64,000 nucleotides of DNA from Darksidea phi. Its lineage: Eukaryota > Ascomycota > Dothideomycetes > Pleosporales > Lentitheciaceae. The stretch lies in assembly GCA_030770425.1 (NCBI GenBank), contig JASJFT010000095.1, forward strand, positions 62,001 through 126,000, in the 5' to 3' direction. Within the stretch, counting starts at the first letter, position 1. The number at the start of each line of letters is the position of its first letter. The notes under the pieces are model-generated. The model had not been told where the DNA came from and did no database searches. It saw only the letters and a list, made by a program, of their open reading frames with translations. A program made the translations under genes and the position numbers. Of this stretch, positions 33,569 through 48,500 are shown piece after piece.

Positions 33569-33850
33569 TTATCGCCTTCTGCTCGTAGAGCCTCTACAGT
33601 CCCCTATATGGAGTCAGATGCAAGGTTGGGGATGCAGCCCATGACCGCAGAAACGAACCGCAATTTTCGTCGAGTCTGTATTCTCTACGCAACAATCAGC
33701 TTTGCATTTGAACGAGTGGGATATTGCACCATACATGGCGACGACATTCGGTTGGCACCGCTTTTGTGTTTCCTGGTATTTCGTACACCATGCCCGTACT
33801 ATATACCGGAGATGGGAGCATTTATAGTGAACTTGAGTATAATCGCACAT
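33569..33850 (-). CDS. Tiny Cys/His-rich conserved fungal protein (58 aa, three exons)
   Basis: Exons 33850-33735, 33684-33659 and 33603-33569 join to a 58-residue protein. The unspliced frame makes sense only up to PNVVA. Removing a 50-bp intron (GTATGG to TAG) restores IEYRLDENC, and removing a 55-bp intron (GTTCGT to TAG) restores GDCRGSTSRRR and a stop. The protein reads MCDYTQVHYKCSHLR, then a VRAWC segment, an RCQPNVVA segment and the CGDC end. The spaced Cys and His residues suggest metal binding. I recall similar short sequences in other filamentous fungi, without a known function. Three exons falling into frame with such a regular Cys pattern argues against chance, but the donors are not the commonest type. 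No neighbour explains its role. Confidence 0.65.
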
Positions 33851-36063
33851 CCTGAAGACAAAAGACGAAAGGGCAGGTAGTCAGATTGGCTAAAGAAACG
33901 CGGAGAAGTAGTCAAAGACGAGTGAGGTTTTGGTCTGGAGAGGTCACTTCTTCAGACGGATCGTAGGCGTAGTTATACAAGCAGCGGGACACAGGACCAA
34001 ACTCAGTAGATCAAGGCGATCGAGGTTCTGTTACTGCAGGCCTTGTGTCCGCGTGGTGGTCGAAGCATTTTGCGTGGAAGTGGATTCCTGGGTCGTCGTT
34101 TCGGCGACGTGGTAAGAGCACATTAGCACAGGGAGTACATTAAGGTGCTTGCGTGTAAAGAAAAAAAAGGTGTGGCACTCTGGAGGCGACAACAGGAACG
34201 TCTGACAGGGTTCAAGTGGGCGCGGAGAACGGTAGAAGGATGCGGATGTTGCCAGCAGCTCGCCTCGGTGCTAGCTGTGGCACACCCCAGCCTTGTTACC
34301 AGACACTTACGCAGGGCGGATTGAGTGCAGCCACGGAATATGGCGCGTGGGATGGTTGCGCCGTGACGCGCCTCGACAAGTGGGGTGGTGCGGCTCCAAG
34401 CTCCAAGCTCCAAGCTTTGAGGTCCATGCACCGACGCTTCTACCGCCATGCCACTGAGTCTTAAGACGCGAGTGTCTGTCAGGATGATACCATGTCGATC
34501 CGCGCGCGCCCGCACTTCTCTTCTGAAACACAGTCTTTTGGGCGGGCACCATCGGCTTGTACCCGCGTTCCCGCTCGGGAGCCGACAGGTGTACCCGCAA
34601 GTCAGCGGGTTGCGCAATGATATAGACGCTGGGTCGAGTGGAACGGGCCAGGATGCGAAACATGTCATGCTTGTCGGTATGCTTGTTGCCATGTCCAAGC
34701 GTAGGTCGTGCTTCTGGCCCTTCCTGCGACCACCCACCACTCAGTCACGGTCCTGGGACACCTCTTCACCCACCTGGTTGCTTCGGGCCGTTTCGTGTTT
34801 AGGATTGATATAGTTGACTACACCCCATTAGGTAGTCCAATATAGGCCTCGTGGGCGAGCTGAGCGAAGAGAGGGAACGCGCAGCTGCAGGAGGATAGCA
34901 TGAAAAACCCCAGCTTCCGTTTTGCCCAAATGTACGCGCTAACATGATATTCCTCGTAGGCATCCCTTCGGTCGGAAGCTCAAGCGCCTGTGCACTGCCC
35001 ACGAAGAGCTCCTTCAAGTGCCGACAGAAGCACCGGAGAAGCCATTAGACTCGATACCATCCATGGACCTGGCGCCGTGTCGAAGCGCGTCCCCACATCG
35101 ATATGCGAGCGCCTGTAAAGAGCGATGGAGGGCGCAGGAGCATCGTGATTGAGTACACGCTGGCGATCAGTACGGCGATAGCGCGACGACTTCCAATTTG
35201 TTGCCTCGGAATACCGCAGGTGTATTCTGGAGTCACGTCATTTTCAGACTAGGCAATACGGGTATCGCCGATGATGCATGAGCAGCTCTTCCGATGGCAA
35301 TGCCCAATACTCCAGGGGCGCTTTCGGGCATAACCTTACACCGCCCGCCTGAGGTCGTCACTATGTTCCAGCATCAGCAATCGTCAGATACACGCGTCTC
35401 CCCGAGCCGCCAAGGTGTGAATGGTAGGGGTTGTCCGCAGCCGAAGCTTTTGGGAAAGCCCAGCATTACATCAAGATTTGGTCGCCTTCAAAATCAGCCA
35501 GCCAATAGTGGTACGAACCACTCACCTCAATCTCTGGTCAGCTGAATAGGCAGAAGAGATTTCTGACGGGCCATGTTCCCACGTCATCCGTCCACGAACG
35601 TTCGGTCCACAGCCTCTGATCTCCGCAGTGCGAAAGCGTCAGTTTGCAGACTTTGAAGAAGGCCTGAAGATATTGCTTGAAGGCAGCCAAGGTAATGGAT
35701 AAGGCCGTTGGATCGCACCAGTCTGCTAATTGTCTGCCCCGCACCTTGGGCGATCATCCTCCAGTCGACTTTGCTCCGGCTATAGTAGGGGTGCTAATGA
35801 CCTGTAGACAATCAGATTAGGAAGTCCCGAGCATCAAGCTGCGGCCTCAGCACATCGCCGAATGTATCTCGGCGACTACCTTGCAAATGCTGCCTGGCAG
35901 TTGGTCTCCCGTTGGTCCGGATTAGCCACTGGCCATTCACGTTAGCCAGACACGGCCTCGTTATGGCATGGGGTGCACCCGGTATAATACCCAAAGAAGC
36001 CAATAGCGGAAATGCAGACGACCACATTCAGGTATATCAGACGTTAATTTCATGGTATAGGTT
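33851..36063. other. Gene-poor region with a possible rhodopsin-domain (PTH11-like) relic
   Basis: No intact gene seen. On the minus strand at about 35240-35050 a stretch reads NDVTPEYTCGIPRQ followed by SRRAIAVLIASVYSITMLLR, resembling the start and first membrane helix of PTH11-like rhodopsin-domain proteins, then loses frame. An 8-bp GCTCCAAG tandem repeat lies near 34392-34416. Confidence 0.3.
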
Positions 36064-38708
<2,645 letters not shown>

Positions 38709-39848
38709 CTACTCCTCAGAATCATCTGCTTTTGTGGACGCGTCAGCTTCCTTCTGGGCTAGAATGCCCGCCTCTTCCTTCGAAAAGACTTCTCGTGCAT
38801 TGTCTCGAAGTGTCTTAACCCTGTCGACGGCATTAGGCAATCTGTGGGCTTCTGCGTCGGCAACCTCTCCTCGACCAATCATGCTGACTACAATGCTTGC
38901 CCCCACGACGAATGTCAGCACAAAGCGGTATATGGCATACCACGGGGGCGTCCAGCCCCTGTAAGTCGCGCGGGTGTCCGCGTTGTAAAGAAGGATAAAC
39001 GCGCAGAACTGGGTGATGAGAGCGTATTCGACAGGCATTAGCAGAGTTGGCCAGGCCACTGCTGTAGACAGTACTCCGATCGCATAGCGAGGGTAACCTT
39101 GGTGGCCACCATATCCGGCCCATTCGAAGCCCCAATGAATTGCACCGAGGAATGAAAGGATCTAGTCTTACTTAGTCGATTTCTTAATACAGATCCCCAT
39201 CGTGCGACTCACCACAGCTCCATAGCCGACTTGCAATGGCTCGAGCAGCTGAAGCAACGTACTCGCTGTCTGTGCCGACATCAGATATCCATATCCGGCC
39301 ACAGCGTGGTTGATCTCGTAGGCGCAAGCGACGGTGGAAACCGAAGTTGCGAGGTATGGGAGCACTCCGGCCATGCCGACGTAAAGAGCTTGACGGGGCA
39401 CATCTTTGAGACTAAACGTTTCTTTGATGGTTTCCTAATGCTGTCAACGAGTACCTCCGCACAAGACTGGAGCGTTGCTTACAATGTCGCCTTGTATTCC
39501 GTGGCTCACTTTCATTTCCCTTGGTGGCGACGCCTCTCCAGTGACTTCCCCAAGTACTGGGTGGATACTTGAGGTAGTAGAGACCGTCTCGGGCGTCGGC
39601 TTGATCTTTTCGTGTGCATACCTCTTCTCTTCTTCTTTGCGCTCGTTTGACAGCGCGCGCCGGAGCACGGTCGTTGGAACAGGCTTGAATTGTGCGACTC
39701 GTGGTGTTTGGGGTCTTCTCGAGGCGATCGAGCTGAATTGAGTAGTCCATTGAGCTGCTACGGGCGTGCCCCGGAAGCCGGTAGCTGGGCGAACAGCTGG
39801 CGCGGGGACGGACCTCAGCGCAAGTCGCGAAGCTCCCGTTCGAAGCAT
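38709..39848 (-). CDS. DUF3429 (TMEM69-like) mitochondrial membrane protein
   Basis: Exons 39848-39483, 39434-39213 and 39161-38709 give 346 residues, with donors GTAAGC, GTGAGT and acceptors TAG, TAG, all in phase 0. The N-terminus (MLRTGASRLALRSV, many Arg and no acidic residues for the first ~45) looks like a mitochondrial presequence. The DUF3429 core starts at DVPRQALYVGMAGVLPYLAT, continues through GYGAV joined to ILSFLGAIHWGFEWAGYGG, and includes PTLLMPVEYALITQFCAF and a RGWTPPWYAIYRF segment; five hydrophobic segments can be drawn. The acidic C-terminal tail is variable. Human TMEM69 is the nearest named relative; its function is unknown. The gene is divergent from HSP70, 1.1 kb apart. 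Confidence 0.88.
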
Positions 39849-40017
39849 GGCGATAGACGCGTCACTCAATTGTTTTCGAAGTCAAGCGGGAACCGACGAA
39901 GGAGCTGCACTCGAGCTGAGAGGGAAGATGTGTAACGCAAGGAGGGGCCAGCTGCGATTGGAAGCTGCTTCCAGCTTCCAAGCTCCCCGCATAGCTGGCG
40001 GAGGAGCTCCGTTGCCG

Positions 40018-40036
40018 TGACGTCACTAAGCACGTG
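40018..40036. promoter_or_regulatory. CRE-like and E-box palindromes in the DUF3429/HSP70 divergent promoter
   Basis: TGACGTCA at 40018-40025 (bZIP/CREB-type) and CACGTG at 40031-40036 (bHLH-type) lie side by side 170-190 bp upstream of the DUF3429 ATG. The two perfect palindromes are visible; the binding factors are inference. Confidence 0.45.
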
Positions 40037-40569
40037 ACCGTTCAACACCAAAATCTCAGAGGTTCAGATCATCCAGGAGAGACGTGCCGGGAGGGAACAT
40101 GTGCAAGCTGCTGCACTTGAGATTTGTAAGGGTAGAGCGTGCTATCGAGCAGCTGCGCATCTGAGAGGCTTGCACTGTGTACGTGTTTGAGCCTGTGCAT
40201 CCCGAACGGACCCAGCAAGCAGCCTGGGAGGCATCGTCATGGCGCTCTGATGTAATGGTGAATTGTATGGTGTTGCAAGTAAGGGTGATTGCTCCGGCAA
40301 GCTGCGGGCTGCGGCGTTTTTCTAGAGCATGCCGTACTCGGAAATGGTAGGCAGACGGCCACGAACAATTGCGCCTGGACGAGAGTGCGAGGCTCTCAAT
40401 GTACCACGATAGTCGCCTAGTTACTCAAGCCTCCAGGCAGCTGTATTTACTGGTATACCGAAATCAACCATGGCGAGGCTGAGGGCGCTGGCGTGGTGGG
40501 GCTCGCTTACATGACCGTTTGCAGCCAGCGGGGTGTTGTTGTGTCATCGTGAAAGGGCGGCAACGTCAG

Positions 40570-40597
40570 GAAGTTTCTCGCAGCGAACTGAAATTTC
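40570..40597 (+). promoter_or_regulatory. Heat-shock element array (distal)
   Basis: GAA at 40570, TTC at 40575, GCA at 40580, GAA at 40585, GAA at 40590 and TTC at 40595 keep a perfect 5-bp register. This is the layout bound by Hsf1 trimers, though two units are imperfect or in the non-alternating orientation. It is about 370-395 bp upstream of the HSP70 ATG. Confidence 0.6.
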
Positions 40598-40757
40598 TCT
40601 GCGATGGGCGGCGCCGCGGTGAATAGGGCTGCAATCATAGCTGCAGTGCAAAGCCAGCATTATTTGCCCTCAGCCGGTACGTCAGGCCGGGCTCAGAGTG
40701 GGCCGTAGAGGCTGCTCGAAGCGCGTAGAAGGAGCTGGTTGGCTGGTGAGCCACATC

Positions 40758-40777
40758 GAAACTTCCAGAAGAGCTTC
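40758..40777 (+). promoter_or_regulatory. Heat-shock element (proximal)
   Basis: GAA at 40758, TTC at 40763 and GAA at 40768 form a perfect three-unit element; a further TTC at 40775 is out of register by two bases. It lies about 200 bp upstream of the ATG and supports heat-inducible expression of the gene. Confidence 0.75.
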
Positions 40778-40964
40778 CGAAAAACTGCCTCCCACCGATA
40801 CAAAAAGCCCTCCGCTGCACATACTGCTGCCTCTCCACTACACACCAACTCAATTCAAAGCCTCACCTGCGTTACAGTCTGCTAGACTTCCGTGAGCACT
40901 TTACGACTTCCCTTTTCTTCTTTGATACCCAATCCCCGCGCATCCCCCTACACACATCTTCGCC

Positions 40965-43218
<2,254 letters not shown>

Positions 43219-43696
43219 GCGAATCGCTTCAGCTCCTAGTCTCATTTGCGCTTTGTTTTTAGCATTCCACCTAGAGGGCTTCTTCTTTGGGCGGCGGTAA
43301 TCGGAGTTTACGGCTGATAGAGCCATTTTATCCTGGGTTTCTTTCCATTTGCATCGGACGAGGCACGACCACGATTGGAGTAGGAAAAGTTTTGAGAGGA
43401 TGATATGTATGTACTCTAATGGTGTGGAGCTAGTTCCACCAGAGTCTAATGAGAATGTTCCAAATTCACATGATGCTCCCTGCACACTTTCGCGTTGTTT
43501 TGGGTGAGATTATACAAGTCTTAAGGTATCTACAGAATATACAAGATGGTTTTGGTGATGGGAGAGGCGAAGACTAATCGTGTTCATTGCACCGCTCCTT
43601 GCGCGTCATCTGATTGTTGTCATACCGCACGCTGGGGCGACCTGAACGCCTGCGTTACTTGATCAAAGGGAAGTGCGGTGACTACGGTGCCTGTAG
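43219..43696. other. HSP70 downstream region
   Basis: About 480 bp between the HSP70 stop and a mariner remnant; presumably 3' UTR and terminator. No coding signal. Confidence 0.5.
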
Positions 43697-43698
43697 TA

Positions 43699-44291
43699 CA
43701 AGGGGGGATCATGAACGGGCGAGCCCGCTTTTGGGTGAAAAAGGCTCGTGCATGGAAGCTGCGAGAATCAAATACCTTGTTTTATAAGCGTTTTACTAGT
43801 ACTATTAGACTAATAAGTAGATAGAAGAGCGCTTGGAATAGGCCCTGAAGTACTACAAGGGGACTAATGAGTAGATGGAAGAGCGCTTGGAATAGGCCCT
43901 GAAGTACTATAAGGGGACTAATAAGTAGTAGGATCAGGCCCTAGCTATTTGGAAGGCTTAGGACTAGCTACCGAACTTACCTAATCTAAACCCGATTAAA
44001 AACGTATAGAGACTACTTAAATATCGAATCTCGAAGTAATTCCCTTATATAGTGGAAGGGTTAAGGTAATATCTATTAGAGGAGTAGGAAATAATTCGCT
44101 TAGATGACTATTTGAAGTATATTCAAAAATTGAGAGATCGGTACTAGGTAGTAATTCGGGCTAGGGGTGGCTATACGAAGTACTAATAGAATATTATTTT
44201 ATATGTAATATATATATAGAAAACGGCATAGCGTGAGCACTCGGTGGCGCTCGGGAAAACCCTCGGGTTCGCCCGTTCATGATCCCCCTTG
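43699..44291 (+). mobile_element. Internally deleted, RIP-inactivated Tc1/mariner element
   Basis: The 593-bp element is flanked by TA on both sides (43697-43698 and 44292-44293) and has inverted ends starting CAAGGGGGGATCATGAACGG (left) and, reverse-complemented, the same with one G less. The ends match for about 28 bp. Inside, one plus-strand frame from about 43810 to 44190 reads the last third of a mariner-type transposase: the DDE-region motif appears as LPNLPNLNPIKNV where functional relatives have a conserved SPDLNPIENVW-type motif, followed by RLLKYRISK and the terminal VVIRARGGYTKY. Trp and Gln codons are now TAG, Glu has become Lys and the motif Asp has become Asn, all explained by G-to-A or C-to-T changes. 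The 5' two thirds of the gene are gone. It is non-functional. Its right end stops 25 bp from the Emi1-type gene's stop codon. Confidence 0.85.
43808..43930 (+). repeat. 54-bp in-frame tandem repeat inside the mariner relic
   Basis: Units at 43808-43861 and 43862-43915 differ at three or four bases, and a third, partial unit starts at 43916. Each unit is 18 codons of the relic's own frame (IEERLE and ALKYYKG segments), so the duplication kept the transposase frame. Confidence 0.85.
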
Positions 44292-44316
44292 TATCTCTGC
44301 CTACAGGGTGCGTCGA

Positions 44317-44871
44317 TCAAGCTTCCTCCACCCGCCTAACCTCCTCTTCCGCCTTCCCAAAAGGGTTGCGAACCTCCTCCCCAGGCCCTCTCCTCCGCCA
44401 CACGTCCTCGCTATTCGGCTTCTCCTTCATCCTGTCCTCCTTCTCCTTATACCGTGCTTGTATTGCGCTTACCTTCCCCTCAGCGGTCGAGGAGCTCAGC
44501 GACATGCAGAAGCGCCAGTCGGCCCAGTGTTCAGAACATGAGCGGAGTTGCCCGTATCGGTAGATATCGTTGAAGTGGCCGCCCAGTGATGAGCAGTAGA
44601 AAGCCGAGTCGAAGGCGGCGCGGCACGACATTGTGGTGGGGAGCGAGGGGTCGGAGGCTTCTTGGGGTGTGGAGGACTGCGTAGAGGGAGGGCCGAGGTG
44701 GGGATGGGCGGCGTGGAAGTCGGCGTCGTTTTGGGCTTGGGCTTGTGTTTGCGATTGCGATGAGGGCGCGGATGCGGGTGCGGATCGTATGGGCATTGAG
44801 GTAGACGTGGGTTGTTGCGGCTCTGCTTTGCTTTCTGGTGACGAACCAGAGGATGACCACAACCAGCCCAT
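44317..44871 (-). CDS. emi1: DUF3128 protein of the early meiotic induction (Emi1) type
   Basis: Single exon, 184 residues, starting MGWLWSSSGSS at 44871; an upstream in-frame ATG at 44943 would add an unlikely leader. The first 75 residues are Ser/Pro/Gln-rich and variable. The DUF3128 core at about 78-125 reads MSCRAAFDSAFYCSSLGGHF, then NDIYRYG and LRSCSEHWADWRFCM, with the conserved spaced Cys residues suggestive of a twin-Cys fold. A charged tail follows. Yeast Emi1 is needed for proper induction of the meiotic regulator IME1 and affects mitochondrial biology; its molecular role is not settled. The stop codon is 25 bp from a dead mariner element, which may therefore lie in its 3' UTR. 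It is divergent from VPS13, with 718 bp between the starts. Confidence 0.85.
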   Translation of the reverse strand: MGWLWSSSGSSPESKAEPQQPTSTSMPIRSAPASAPSSQSQTQAQAQNDADFHAAHPHLGPPSTQSSTPQEASDPSLPTTMSCRAAFDSAFYCSSLGGHFNDIYRYGQLRSCSEHWADWRFCMSLSSSTAEGKVSAIQARYKEKEDRMKEKPNSEDVWRRRGPGEEVRNPFGKAEEEVRRVEEA

Positions 44872-45589
44872 TGCGGATATGTAAACACTCTGAACGTTTA
44901 CTTGTGTCTTTTTCTCAAAGTTTCGCGCCTGGAGCCTATTCAATGAGCGAGATGGGGAGATTGCGCTGGGGAATTAAATCTCTGTACGCTATTGCCGAGT
45001 AGGGGCGATTGAGAGTGGTCGGGCGGCGCGACGTCAACGCGTGTGACACGGCTAGTCGTCGATTGTGAAAGCTTGATCCCGGCGAGAGTGGATGAGAACG
45101 AGACGTCTGTCAAAACGTTGGACGAATTGATTTGCCAGAGCGTCGGAGCTATCAGGTGACACGGGCCATGGTTCAAAACATTGTCGCGCTAGGCTCACTA
45201 AATACGTCATGCATGGGCTTGCAGCCTGCCTCGCGGCGATCAACCCCCTACATTACAGCGTGTTCTTTGCGCGTAGTTATTTTCTGTTGCATTGCAGTTG
45301 CTGCGCTTTCGAGCTTTATAGCTACTCTTAATTCTGTTCGCGGGTCGCGACTTCCCAAGTCGGATGGTGCGCCCGATCGAAACACAGCACTGCCGCACAG
45401 GAATCTCCGTGGCCCCATTACACCACACCTTGTCCTCTCAGCTTATGATACCCACGGTCGCCCTTCTTGCTCAGTTACTGCAGTCCTCTATGACTTCACG
45501 AAGTTGCACGACTTGACGAACCTCCTCTCGAACCCCGCCATACCTCCCTCATCCCGACCTCGCCTGGGTAACGGTCACCCCTCGCCACC
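44872..45589. other. Divergent promoter region between Emi1-type gene and VPS13
   Basis: 718 bp separating two divergent starts; likely holds both promoters. The only ORF of note overlaps the VPS13 start in another frame. No specific site stands out. Confidence 0.5.
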
Positions 45590-48500
45590 ATGCTCGAAGG
45601 GCTCGTTGCGAACCTGCTCAACAGGTTCTTGGGCATGTATGTCCAGAACTTCGACCCCAAACAACTCAACGTCGGCATCTGGTCTGGCGATGTCAAGCTG
45701 CGGGACCTCGAACTCCGTCGCGAGGCCCTCGACCAGCTTCACTTACCACTGAACGTAGTGGCAGGCCATTTGGGGTCGCTCACACTTCAGATACCCTGGT
45801 CAAATCTGCGAGGAAAACCATTGAAGATCAATATTGAGGATGTCTACCTGCTGGCAGCGCCTAAAGAGGACGCAGACTACGATGCCGAGGAGGAGGAGCG
45901 GAGAGCACACGCAGTCAAGATGGAGAAGTTAGACAGCGCTGAGTTGTTGAAGGAGCGGAATACGGAGGGCATGAGTGCCGAAGAGCAGCAGAAGAACCAG
46001 AGCTTCACGACAAGCTTGGTCACAGCAATCGTTGATAACGTTCAGGTGACGGTTAAGAACATCCACATACGATACGAAGACTCAATATCAGACCCTGGCC
46101 ACCCATTCGCCCTTGGTATTACACTCGCCGACTTCAGTGCCGTTAGCACGGATGAAAACTGGAAACCGACTTTTATTCAGGGTGGCACAACCTCGACTCA
46201 CAAGCTAGCGACACTGGGCTCGCTTGCTATATACTGGGACACTGACACAAAGCTCATTGGGACTGGAAAGGGCAATCAGAGCAAAGACGAGCAGGATATT
46301 GACAACGCCGAATTCATCGAGACGGTCCGGGGAATGATTGTGCGGGGCGACAACCCCGACCTTGGTGACCATCAATTCATCCTGAAGCCAATCAGTGGAC
46401 GCATGGGCTTGGAGATGGACAAGAGCGGAAAGTCGGACAGACCCAAGATGAAGGCGCGACTGCTCTTTGACGAGCTTGGTTTTATCGTCGACGAGGACCA
46501 ATATCGTGATGCACTCATGCTTGTTGACCTCTTCCACTACTTCATTCGACACCAAGAATACAAAAAGTTCCAACCAAAATCATCACCGAAAGAAGACCCT
46601 GCTGGATGGCTACGCTTCGCTGGCCAGGCTGTCCTGGACAAGATACACGAAAGAAACCGACGATGGAGCTGGGAGTACTTCAAGGAACGACGCGACGACC
46701 GCAAACACTACATCGAGCTGTTCAAAAAAAAGAAGCGGGAAGAGAAGCTTACTACACCTGAGAATGAGGACCTTGACAAGCTTGAACGCAAGCTGACGTA
46801 CGAAGATCTTCGCTTCTGGCGTTCCCTTGCTCGCAATCAACTCCGCAAAGAGAATGTCGGCGTGAAGAAGCCGCCCCCAAAACAAGGCTGGGGCTCTTGG
46901 ATATGGGGAAGCAAGCATGAAGAAAACAAAGACGACAACACCCAGATGTCGGAAGAGCAACGCAAGGAACTATATGATGCAATTGCTTGGGACGAGAAGA
47001 AAGCAATCGCCGAAGCTGTCGATATGCCGCGAGAATACGTGAAGATGGAGGTCAACATGAGTCTCCGGACTGGTAGCTTTACCCTCAAGCGCGATCCGCA
47101 CGGCACAGGAAACGAGATCCTCCGCCTTCTTTTCGATTCCTTTAGCACGCAGTTCCTGCAACGGACCGATTCCATGTTCGTAAAGGTTGCGCTCGAGGGT
47201 ATGCGTCTTTATGACGGCACTACTGAGGGTAGTCTTTTCCCGCAGATCATCACCATCAAAGATGCTCCCCCAGTTCCTGATGACAAGCGAATTGAGGAGC
47301 TAAATGATGACGAGACCGCCAAGGACGATGACGAGGACGCAGAAGAGGAGGAGAAAGAGGACCCCTTCTTTCAGCTCTCTTTCGAAAAGAATCCCCTCGA
47401 TGGAAGTGCCGACACAGCCCTTACTATGAAGTTGAAGGGTATGGAATTTGTCTACAATCCAAAGTTCGTTGTAGAGGTGGCGAAATTCTTCAAGCCTCCA
47501 GAACGACATATGGAATCTATTGGGGCTCTCATGGAGACTGCCGGAGCTACTGTCGAAGGTATTCGACAACAGACCCGTGCTGGCTTAGAGTTCGCTCTAT
47601 CTGAGCACAAGACTATCAACGCACAGCTAGATCTGCAAGCACCTCTCATCATCATCCCAGATTCGGTCACGAAAAAATCAAGCAACTGTCTGATCCTTGA
47701 CGCTGGTCATGCTAGCGTCACAAGCGAGCTGGTGGACAAGGATACTTTGCGCGATATCCAGTCCAAGCAAAAACACCAGTATACCGAAGAAGACTATCGA
47801 CGCCTAGAAGGTCTAATGTACGACAAGTTCCTCCTCAAGCTGGATTCAACCCAGGTCCTCATCGGACCTTCGATCGAAGACACACGAGCTCAATTGACCG
47901 AGGCTGGCTCAAACCTACATATTGTTGACAGAATCAACATGGATTTCAAGATCGAGATTTGCATCATCCCCAAGGCATCAGATCTCACAAAGTTCCGCAT
48001 ATCCGGCAACCTCCCTGTTCTTCATGCATCCATATCTGATGCTAAGTACAAGAACCTCATGAAGCTGATCGACGTGGCGGTACCTAAGTTTAACGATGAC
48101 CAGCTGAGTAAGCCGGTCACTGAGGGTGCCAAAGGCCCATCGAATCTCAAGCCGACCAGCGAAGCGAAGTCGAGCGAAGATCCACTAGGCAGGCCCAGGT
48201 CAAAGTCTTTCCAGTTTGCTGCGCAAGAGAATGAGCTTATCATGGAGGATGAAGGCGACAGCGTCAGAGACGAAAAATTCGAGGATGCTACTGAAACAAA
48301 GTCAACGTCCGACATCAACCTACATCAACGTAACTTTGAGTTCAATTTTACGGTCGATAAGCTGCAGGGCTCCCTCTACAAAGCTGATACAGAAGGGAAG
48401 AAGCCGGATAAGCTGCTTGTCGAGCTAATCGCAGAGCATTTCCATTTGCACTTCTATCAAGAGCCCTTTGATATGGTTGCCGAAGTGAGCTTGAAGAGTC

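Noticed and set aside
34123..34740. A 205-codon minus-strand ORF
   Set aside because: Rich in Arg, Cys and Ser without any domain pattern, and overlapped by similar ORFs on the other strand.
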